Assembly: GCA_001801865.1 (NCBI GenBank)
Contig: MGYT01000010.1
Location: 1-32,049 of the forward strand
Direction of reading: 5' to 3'
From: Gammaproteobacteria bacterium RIFCSPLOWO2_02_FULL_61_13
GTDB lineage: Bacteria; Pseudomonadota; Gammaproteobacteria; Eutrophobiales; Eutrophobiaceae
Length of the DNA: 32,049 nucleotides
Shown: positions 19,054 through 27,389 of the stretch, in pieces
Position numbering within the stretch: the stretch's first letter is position 1
How the letters are laid out: every line of letters starts with the position of its first letter
Position numbers and translations under genes: made by a program
Notes under the pieces: generated by a model
Told to the model about the DNA's origin: nothing
Seen by the model: the letters and a program-made list of their open reading frames with translations, nothing else
Databases searched by the model: none

Positions 19054-19104
19054 AGCAGATCATGTCACTGGGTGACGTGGCCACGGACCTCCGCTTACAG
19101 TTTC

Positions 19105-19135
19105 TTGCCTTAATAGCGGTCTGGCACAGTATAAT
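19105..19135 (+). promoter_or_regulatory. Candidate sigma70-type promoter upstream of the second FHA gene
   Basis: Perfect TATAAT at 19130-19135; TTGCCT at 19105-19110 with a long 19-bp spacer. Confidence 0.35.
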
Positions 19136-19205
19136 CGGCCCGAAACTTGCTTCGAATCTTGTTTAAAGAATCGGCGCGGTGCACTGACCAGCCCATGGAA
19201 TTCAA

Positions 19206-20093
19206 ATGCTGAACAAGCTTTTCGCGAAACCCATAGAGCTTCAGATTGGCGAGCAGCTGCTGAAGTTTTTTTCCATTAGGGACTTTGAATTCTGCCTGTC
19301 CGGTCGCACGTCGGTGCCCTCGCGCAAGATCACCGAGATGGTCAAGTTCACGCCCGAGCAGCTGAAAAAGGAGGCGCGCACCATCAAGGACATTGAGAAA
19401 CGCTTCGTCTCCATCCTGTCCAAATCCATTGAGGATCCGCTCAGCATCAATCGCAACATTCGCGAACTGGACCCGCTGATTTTTTCCCAGGACCATAATT
19501 GGCGCGACATCATTTCGTCCATGAACACCGGCGGCGATGAATTGAATCCGTTCCGGCGCGTGGCGTTGGTGAAATACATGCAGTACCTGTCATCGCGCCA
19601 GGAGATCATCAAATACCTGTACTCGGAAAAGAAGAAATTCATGGATGAACCCGGGCAACGCGAAAACGAGGCCGCGGAGAACACAAAATTCAAGGACACC
19701 CTGATCCTGGAAAATACGCTGTTCGAGCCGAATCTGGGCGCGGATAACAAAACCAGGGAATACGAGCGCCTGCCGAAGGGTGAGGTCATCAGCCTCACCG
19801 TGGAACCCAACGCGCAGGTGGAAATCCTGCTGTCCAAGCACGCGTGCAAGTTGGTTGCGGGCGAGACGCTGAAATTCATGGATCAGGCCGGCAGGCAGTA
19901 TGAATTGCGCAAGGGCCGCAATATCATCGGCCGGGACACCATCAGCAACATCATGATTGACCCGTCGCTACGCGACGTGTCCCGCCTGCACCTGGTAATC
20001 GAGAAAATTGACGAACACCACGTGAGCCTGACGGACATGTCGGCACACGGGACCTACCTGCCAATCCAGAATCTGCCACAAAAGCGCGGCTGA
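19206..20093 (+). CDS. Cytoplasmic FHA-domain protein with an unrecognised N-terminal region
   Basis: C-terminal FHA signature RKGRNIIGRDTISNIMIDPSLRDVSRLHLVIEKIDEHHVSLTDMSAHGTYL; no signal peptide. Confidence 0.78.
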   Translation: MLNKLFAKPIELQIGEQLLKFFSIRDFEFCLSGRTSVPSRKITEMVKFTPEQLKKEARTIKDIEKRFVSILSKSIEDPLSINRNIRELDPLIFSQDHNWRDIISSMNTGGDELNPFRRVALVKYMQYLSSRQEIIKYLYSEKKKFMDEPGQRENEAAENTKFKDTLILENTLFEPNLGADNKTREYERLPKGEVISLTVEPNAQVEILLSKHACKLVAGETLKFMDQAGRQYELRKGRNIIGRDTISNIMIDPSLRDVSRLHLVIEKIDEHHVSLTDMSAHGTYLPIQNLPQKRG

Positions 20094-20251
20094 ATTCGAC
20101 TGCCCGCCGCAACGGTGCAAATTCCGGGTCCGGCCGTCCTGGAGATTCGCACTATCAATATGAACAGTTATTATTTATCGGAATAAAAATTCTTTGGTAG
20201 ACTTGTCGGCCCTTTGACTTTATTGCGCAATATCAAGGAGTTGATTGACTT

Positions 20252-20992
20252 ATGAGCGTAACGATGTTTGACGTCGCCTCTCGCGCCGCGGAATACGACG
20301 CCCGCGCGCCCCAGGATATTCTCCGTCTCGCACTGGAAAGTTTCGAAACCGTGGGGATTTCCTTCAGCGGAGCCGAGGATGTAGTTCTGATCGACATGGC
20401 GCTGAAGATTCGTCCGGACATCCGCGTTTTCTCGCTGGACACGGGGCGGTTGCATGTGGAGACCTACCGCTTCCTGGAACAGGTGCGCAAGCACTACCAC
20501 ATCGATATTGATGTGTTGTCACCGGACGCAGCCGGGGTGGAGAAAATGGTACGCGCAAAGGGATTGTTCAGTTTCTACCAGGAGGGCCACAAGGAATGCT
20601 GCGGCGTGCGCAAGGTGCTGCCGTTGCGGCGCAAGCTGGCGACCCTGGACGCATGGGTTACCGGACAGCGCAAGGACCAGAGCCCGGGGACCCGCGCCAA
20701 CGTACCGGTGGTCGAGGAAGATCGCGCGTTTTCCGCGGCCGGCCGGACGCTGTTCAAGTTCAACCCGCTGGCCAACTGGAGTTCAAAGCAGGTCTGGCAC
20801 TACATTCGCAGTAATGACGTCCCCTCCAATGAACTGCATCAGCGCGGGTTCATCAGCATTGGCTGCGAACCCTGCACGCGGCCGGTGCTGCCCAATCAGC
20901 ATGAGCGCGAGGGCCGGTGGTGGTGGGAAGAAGAAACCATGAAAGAATGCGGTTTGCATGCCGGCAACCCGGCAGTCCCGGGCAAAACCTGA
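20252..20992 (+). CDS. cysH: Phosphoadenylyl/adenylyl-sulfate reductase, Fe-S (APS reductase) type
   Basis: [51 protein letters not shown]. The paired CC and CxxC cysteines are typical of [4Fe-4S] APS reductases. Confidence 0.93.
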   Translation: MSVTMFDVASRAAEYDARAPQDILRLALESFETVGISFSGAEDVVLIDMALKIRPDIRVFSLDTGRLHVETYRFLEQVRKHYHIDIDVLSPDAAGVEKMVRAKGLFSFYQEGHKECCGVRKVLPLRRKLATLDAWVTGQRKDQSPGTRANVPVVEEDRAFSAAGRTLFKFNPLANWSSKQVWHYIRSNDVPSNELHQRGFISIGCEPCTRPVLPNQHEREGRWWWEEETMKECGLHAGNPAVPGKT

Positions 20993-21000
20993 ACGCTGCC

Positions 21001-21336
21001 ATGCGCATCACCATGGTCAAAAAGATCCTGGCAGACGGAAGTCCGTGCCGGAAATGCGCGGAGGTCGAGACCCGGCTCAGGGACAGTGGCCACCTCAACC
21101 GTATCGATAGCATTGTGATTGCAGACGAGCGGGATCCCGACAGCGAGGGGCAGAAACTGGCCCGGCGCCACGGCGTGGAACTGGCCCCTTTTTTCATCGT
21201 CGAGCAGGACGACGGGAGCACGCGCGTTTACACCATTTTTCTGCGCTTTTTGCGCGAGGTGCTGCAAGGGGAGGCCAACGCAAGCGACGAGGTGCAGGAA
21301 ATCATGGAGCGCGGCCCGAACCTGGATTTTCTGTAA
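21001..21336 (+). CDS. Thioredoxin/glutaredoxin-like protein with CxxC motif
   Basis: MRITMVKKILADGSPCRKCAEVETRLRDSGHLNRIDSIVIAD...GVELAPFFIVEQDDG; CRKC at the expected redox position. ATG at 21001 immediately after cysH. Confidence 0.72.
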   Translation: MRITMVKKILADGSPCRKCAEVETRLRDSGHLNRIDSIVIADERDPDSEGQKLARRHGVELAPFFIVEQDDGSTRVYTIFLRFLREVLQGEANASDEVQEIMERGPNLDFL

Positions 21337-21349
21337 CTGGTGCACCCCT

Positions 21350-21393
21350 GTGCTGTGGAAACAACGGAACTTGTTCCGATGTTTCCACAGCAC
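21350..21393. terminator. Terminator-like long hairpin between convergent genes
   Basis: GTGCTGTGGAAAC (21350-21362) / GTTTCCACAGCAC (21381-21393), 13-bp perfect stem, with nested CGGAAC-TT-GTTCCG. No clear T-tract on either side. Confidence 0.5.
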
Positions 21394-21396
21394 GGA

Positions 21397-22416
<1,020 letters not shown>

Positions 22417-22497
22417 TCAGTATAGTTGGTCCCCCATAGAGTACAACGTCGAGTCATCTGTTGTGGCAGGCAGCCACCCATCGGGAGTCAGATCACC

Positions 22498-23286
22498 ATG
22501 GAGTTTCAACTTCCCTACACCGTGGCAGGATTTTTTGTGGGGTTTATCGTTGGACTCACCGGCGTTGGCGGTGGATCGCTGATGACCCCGCTGCTCGTGC
22601 TCCTGTTCGGCTTCAAGCCGGCGGTGGCGGTGGGCACCGACCTGCTTTACGCCGCCATCACCAAGTCCGGCGGCATCGTGGTGCATCAGCGCAAGGGCAA
22701 TATCGAGTGGCGCATTGTCCGCCTGCTGGCCTCCGGCAGTATTCCCGCCTCGCTGCTGTCGCTGTTGCTCCTGCGCTATCTGGATGCCGCCGGTGTCAAC
22801 TATGACCGCATGATCACACTGGTACTGGCAGTGGCGCTGATTCTGACGTCACTGGTGCTGGTGTTCCGCAAACAGATGGAGACCTTGAGCCAGAAGGAAA
22901 ATCTGGACCTTATTCGCACCCTGCATCGGCGCCTGCGTACCCCGATGACCATCACCTCCGGTGCATTCATTGGATTTTTTGTCACCTTGTCATCGGTGGG
23001 CGCAGGGGCACTGGGTGCGGCAATACTCTTCTTCCTGTATCCACGCATGCGTCCCATCACCATTGTCGGCACCGATCTTGCGCATGCGATACCCATTACC
23101 GCCATCGCCGGGCTGGGACATGCGCAGCTTGGCACGGTGGATTTCGTCCTGTTGGCGAATCTGCTGATCGGATCGCTGCCCGGTATCTATCTGGGCAGTC
23201 ACACCGGCTCCAGGGTGCCGGACCACGTCATGCGTCCCATCCTTGCCGGAATGCTGCTGTTAATCGGCGTGCGCATGGTGTTTTAA
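22498..23286 (+). CDS. TauE/SafE family sulfite/sulfate permease
   Basis: FFVGFIVGLTGVGGGSLMTPLLVLLFGFKPAVAVGTDLLYAAITKSGG; repeated TM half GAFIGFFVTLSSVGAGALGAAIL; adjacent to cysB. Confidence 0.88.
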   Translation: MEFQLPYTVAGFFVGFIVGLTGVGGGSLMTPLLVLLFGFKPAVAVGTDLLYAAITKSGGIVVHQRKGNIEWRIVRLLASGSIPASLLSLLLLRYLDAAGVNYDRMITLVLAVALILTSLVLVFRKQMETLSQKENLDLIRTLHRRLRTPMTITSGAFIGFFVTLSSVGAGALGAAILFFLYPRMRPITIVGTDLAHAIPITAIAGLGHAQLGTVDFVLLANLLIGSLPGIYLGSHTGSRVPDHVMRPILAGMLLLIGVRMVF

Positions 23287-23290
23287 TCGC

Positions 23291-23489
23291 CGCTTGTGTG
23301 TTCCCGACACCAGCGGCATACGACCGGCATGGACGACCGCCACGGATGGCGGAAGTGCAGAAAACGCAGGGAGCGGTTTTCTGCCGGCGGAAGTGCAGAA
23401 AATGCAGGAGCAATTTTCTGCCAGTACGTCCATGTACATCGCCGCGTGTGTGCTCCTGCACACGCGGCATACAGTACGTCCGTGTACAT
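23291..23489. repeat. Cluster of intergenic hairpins, many with GGA/TCC-containing loops
   Basis: Hairpins at 23291-23315, 23337-23352 (CCGCCA-CGGA-TGGCGG), 23357-23384, 23395-23421, 23424-23437, 23441-23468 (stem GCCGCGTGTGC with TCCT loop and a 2-nt bulge), 23474-23487. Confidence 0.8.
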
Positions 23490-23527
23490 AAAAAACCCCG
23501 CGCGAATATGCTTATTCGGGCGGGGTT
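23490..23527 (-). terminator. Rho-independent terminator for the minus-strand DUF465 gene
   Basis: AACCCCGC (23494-23501) / GCGGGGTT (23520-23527) with inner CGAATA-TGCT-TATTCG; followed on the minus strand by a run of six T (A's at 23490-23495). Confidence 0.8.
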
Positions 23528-23554
23528 CCACCGGCTCCGGCCGGTACATCGGAC

Positions 23555-23779
23555 TCAGACCTGGGCGCGCCGATACCCCTCGATAATCGCCGCCATCTTG
23601 TCCTTGAGCAGAAGTTTCTCCTTCTTCAGATTTTCGAGGCTGAATTCATCCATGGCCTCGGCGCGCAAGTTAGCGTCATGAACACGTTGCTTGAGTTCCA
23701 CATGTTTCTGATAAAGGCGCTGGAAATCCGTACTTTTCGAAAGCAACGTATCCACAATCTGCTGGTCATATTCAAACAT
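23555..23779 (-). CDS. DUF465 / YdcH family small coiled-coil protein
   Basis: MFEYDQQIVDTLLSKSTDFQRLYQKHVELKQRVHDAN...LENLKKEKLLLKDKMAAIIEGYRRAQV; ATG at 23777-23779. Confidence 0.85.
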   Translation of the reverse strand: MFEYDQQIVDTLLSKSTDFQRLYQKHVELKQRVHDANLRAEAMDEFSLENLKKEKLLLKDKMAAIIEGYRRAQV

Positions 23780-24046
23780 GACTCCCCCTTTGGGTTTCTG
23801 AGTTGCTGTGGTTTTGCCTTGGACTGCGGGAAGGTGGAAAGACGGAATGAATACGGCTGCATGCCTTGTGGCCGGTCCCTGCCAGGCAGGGCCGTTGCCC
23901 CCTACGCGGTGGCTGAGTTTTTCTGGAAGCTTCATCATGCCTTTCCAGTGTTAACCTTAGTGCAGAAATTGCGCTTCCTCAAGACCCCGGCCCAACTTCG
24001 ACGGGAAATATTTTCATGCTTTTTTCCATCAATTAATCAAGACGTT

Positions 24047-25030
24047 ATGACGCATCATGGGTTTGCATTCCCACGTTTGCCCTGCACCGGGGGGCACCAG
24101 CCTGCCCGGTGGCTGGTGCTGGGTGCATGTCTTTGGCTCGGCCTCGCAGGGCCAGGTTCCGCGACAGATGTTTCCCCGCTGCCAATTGCTGAAATTGCCC
24201 CGGGCATATTTGTGCATCAGGGGCGCCACGTTTCCCTGGAGGACCCTGCTCGCGCCGACAGTGCCAATATTGGCTTCATCGTCGGTGAACGCTGCGTGGC
24301 AATCGTGGATACCGGCGGATCCGTTGCGATGGGTGCTGCCTTGCTGGTCACGGTGCGCGCGGCCACCGAAAAACCGATCTGTTACGTCATCAATTCGCAC
24401 GGACATTTCGATCATGTCCTGGGTAATGCTGCCTTTACAGACCTGCCCGGGGTCCAATTCGCCGGACATTCCAATCTGGCGGAGAACCTTGGCGCGTCCA
24501 CGGATTTTTTCCTGCGTCAGTTCGCCGCGGAACTGGGACCCGCCCCGGCGGCCGGCCAGATCGTATTGCCGACATTGCAGGTGGCAGATCGGCAGGAGTT
24601 GGATCTGGGCGGCCGGGCACTGGAATTGCAGGCGCATGCGACCGCCCATTCGCACGCTGATCTGACTGTGTATGACCGCGAAACCGGCACGCTTTGGCTG
24701 GGGGATCTCCTGTTCATGGAGCGCATTCCAGCCCTGGACGGTTCATTACTTGGCTGGATTGAGGTAATGGAACGGCTGCAAGTCATCGCCGTCAACCGGG
24801 TCGTGCCCGGCCACGGGCCGGCCAGCGCGCCATGGCCCGCGGCATCGCTGCCGCAAATGTCCTACCTCCAATCATTGCGCGATGAGGTGCGCGCCGGTAT
24901 CGGCGCGGGAGAGTTTATGGAAGACCTGATGAAGACGGCGGGTGCGCAGCAGAGGTCGCAATGGTTGTTGCACGAGTTTAACCACGAGCGCAACGTGTCC
25001 CGGGCGTTCACAGAGCTGGAATGGGAATAA
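24047..25030 (+). CDS. Exported metallo-beta-lactamase-fold hydrolase (quinoprotein relay / SoxH-like)
   Basis: INSHGHFDHVLGNAAF metal-binding motif, HSHADLTVYD, GDLLFMERIPALDGSLLGWIEVM, VVPGHGP; N-terminal signal-like LVLGACLWLGLAGPGSA. Confidence 0.82.
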   Translation: MTHHGFAFPRLPCTGGHQPARWLVLGACLWLGLAGPGSATDVSPLPIAEIAPGIFVHQGRHVSLEDPARADSANIGFIVGERCVAIVDTGGSVAMGAALLVTVRAATEKPICYVINSHGHFDHVLGNAAFTDLPGVQFAGHSNLAENLGASTDFFLRQFAAELGPAPAAGQIVLPTLQVADRQELDLGGRALELQAHATAHSHADLTVYDRETGTLWLGDLLFMERIPALDGSLLGWIEVMERLQVIAVNRVVPGHGPASAPWPAASLPQMSYLQSLRDEVRAGIGAGEFMEDLMKTAGAQQRSQWLLHEFNHERNVSRAFTELEWE

Positions 25031-25035
25031 TGCTC

Positions 25036-26292
25036 TCAGAAGCGCAGCGGGCTGTACGGCGCGGGATCAATGTCCGGCGTGATACCGGACACCAATTGTG
25101 ACAGCAGCTTTCCCGACCCCGCCGCCAGCGTCCACCCCAGGTGGCCGTGCCCGGTATTGAGGTAGACATTGCCCAGATGCGCGCGTCCGATAATCGGCAC
25201 GCCATCACAAGTATAGGGGCGGAGCCCCGCCCACGCACCGACATCCATTGTCGGTTCCGGAACGAATGCCGGAAAGACTTCCCCCACGACCCGCTTCAAA
25301 TTTTCAATTCGCCCGGCCGTCAGGGTCAGATCAAACCCGGCGAATTCCGCCGTCCCCGCCACGCGCAGCAGGCCATCCAGGGGCGTCATTGCCACGTGCC
25401 GCGCATCGTCCACCACCGGCATGCCCGGCATGACCCCGCTTCCCGACATGGGCACCGTGATGGAATACCCCTTGACCGGCTGTATGGGGAGATGCAATCC
25501 GATCCCTGCACCCAGTGCCGGCGCATGACTTCCCGCGCACAGGACAAACCCATCCGCTTCCATGTCGCCCTGGCCCGTCTGCAGCGCCGATACTTTGCTC
25601 CCGGTAAGCACGAATCCATTCACCTCGACATTGCCGCAGAACTCGACGCCCTGTCGTGACATTGTTGCCGCCAGGGCTGAACAATATCTGTGCGCGTTAC
25701 CGGACTCGTCATCGGGAAAATGAATGGCACCAACCAGGCGCGCCACCACATCCTGCAACGCCGGTTCCACGCGCAAGGCGCCGGCCGGATCCAGAATGTT
25801 GGGCGTGACGCCGCTCCCCGCGAGCAGATTTGCCAGGCTCACGCCTTCAGCAAACGCCTCCCGGTCGCGGTAGATCTTCAGACTGCCGCGGCAGATCTGG
25901 CCATAATCCAGGGCTTCCTTCTGCCGCAACTCGTGTAATGCGGCGAGACTGAATCGCGCCAGGCGCGCATTGGACATGGCATTCCTGTGGAAACGCTCCC
26001 TGCCGGAGTGGTGCAGAAAGCGCAGACCCCAGAAAAACATCGAGCCCAGCGCGGCAGGACGCAATAGCACCGGGGCATCCTCGCGACCGAGCCAGCCAAT
26101 CACCTTGGGCAGGATACCGGGCATGTTCCACGGCTCCGCCTGGCTCGGGGTCAACATGCCGGCATTGGCAAAACTGGTCCCGAGCCCGGCCCCGGCATGG
26201 CGGTCAACTATGGTCACGCGATGACCCTGGGCCGAAAGGTAATAGGCCGAACTCAGCCCGAGCAGCCCGGCTCCGATGACGATGAACTTCAT
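25036..26292 (-). CDS. dadA: D-amino acid dehydrogenase (DadA family FAD oxidoreductase)
   Basis: MKFIVIGAGLLGLSSAYYLSAQGHRVTIVDRHAGAGLGTSFANAGMLTPSQAEPWNMPG; C-terminal YLNTGHGHLGWTLAAGSGKLL. Confidence 0.88.
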   Translation of the reverse strand: MKFIVIGAGLLGLSSAYYLSAQGHRVTIVDRHAGAGLGTSFANAGMLTPSQAEPWNMPGILPKVIGWLGREDAPVLLRPAALGSMFFWGLRFLHHSGRERFHRNAMSNARLARFSLAALHELRQKEALDYGQICRGSLKIYRDREAFAEGVSLANLLAGSGVTPNILDPAGALRVEPALQDVVARLVGAIHFPDDESGNAHRYCSALAATMSRQGVEFCGNVEVNGFVLTGSKVSALQTGQGDMEADGFVLCAGSHAPALGAGIGLHLPIQPVKGYSITVPMSGSGVMPGMPVVDDARHVAMTPLDGLLRVAGTAEFAGFDLTLTAGRIENLKRVVGEVFPAFVPEPTMDVGAWAGLRPYTCDGVPIIGRAHLGNVYLNTGHGHLGWTLAAGSGKLLSQLVSGITPDIDPAPYSPLRF

Positions 26293-26476
26293 GGAAGGAT
26301 CCTTTCGTTCAGTGCAGTGCGGGATAGATCGCAGGCGTCGCCGACGGGGTCGGACAGGAAGACGGCATGGGGGCGTATGGTAACATGCGCGAAATTTCGA
26401 TCCGCTTTGACCCGGATCGGTATCGCAAACGCGATTTCCACATTCTGCATTTCTTCCACCTCCCGGAGAAGCCGCG

Positions 26477-27346
26477 GTGCAGCCCATATTGGCCGACCTC
26501 GTTGCCCATCTCGAACTGGAACGTTTGGAGGAAAACCTGTTCCGCGGCCCCAGCCGCGATATCGGCACGGCGCAAGTGTTTGGCGGTCAGGTCCTGGGTC
26601 AGGCCTTGAAGGCCGCTCAATTCACCGTCGACCAGCGCAATGTGCATTCCCTGCACGCCTATTTTCTCCGCCGCGGTGATTTCGATGCCCCGATTGTTTA
26701 CGAGGTGGATCGCAGCCGGGACGGCAACAGTTTTTCCGCCCGGCGCGTAGTTGCAATCCAGCACGGTCATCCAATTTTCACGTTGTCGGCCTCGTTCCAG
26801 TCGCTGGAAGAGGGCCTGGAGTTCCAGCCACCCCTGCCGGATGTGCCGCCGCCGGAACAACTCTCCAGCGTGCGCGAGTACGAAACACGGAATCTGGGAC
26901 GCCTTCCCGAGAAAGTGCACCGGCTGCTCAAATTATCCGAGCCCTTCGACCTGCGTCCGGTGGAGTTGGGGACGCAGCATCAAGCCGAGGATGTGGCCGC
27001 TTGCCGCCAGTTCTGGCTGCGCACCGTGGATCGACTGCCGGATGATCCCGGTCTGCACCAGTCCATACTGGCATATGTGTCCGATTACGGCCTGTTGACG
27101 ACCACGCTGCAGCCCCATCGCGTCCATTTCACCGACATGAATCTGCAGATGGCCAGCATTGACCACGCCATGTGGTTTCACCGGCCGTTCCGCGTGGATG
27201 AGTGGTTATTGTGTGAATACGAGGCCATTTCCACCTCCAATGCGCGCGGCCTGGCGCGAGGGGCCATCTTCCAGCGCGACGGCAGGCTGGTGGCCACAAC
27301 CATTCAGGAGGGTCTGGTGCGCATTCGCGCAGGGCAACAGCAGTAA
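26477..27346 (+). CDS. tesB: Acyl-CoA thioesterase II
   Basis: GTAQVFGGQVLGQALKAAQ; VHSLHAYFLRRGD; SIDHAMWFHRPFRVDEWLLCE; GTG start. Confidence 0.92.
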   Translation: MQPILADLVAHLELERLEENLFRGPSRDIGTAQVFGGQVLGQALKAAQFTVDQRNVHSLHAYFLRRGDFDAPIVYEVDRSRDGNSFSARRVVAIQHGHPIFTLSASFQSLEEGLEFQPPLPDVPPPEQLSSVREYETRNLGRLPEKVHRLLKLSEPFDLRPVELGTQHQAEDVAACRQFWLRTVDRLPDDPGLHQSILAYVSDYGLLTTTLQPHRVHFTDMNLQMASIDHAMWFHRPFRVDEWLLCEYEAISTSNARGLARGAIFQRDGRLVATTIQEGLVRIRAGQQQ

Positions 27347-27389
27347 AGTTATTTCAACGGCCACTGGGTGCAACCTCGCCCCCGGCATT

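Noticed and set aside
23294-23681. Plus-strand ORFs of 65-127 aa across the hairpin cluster
   Set aside because: All three overlapping frames are open only because of repetitive sequence; hairpins and the terminator explain the region better.
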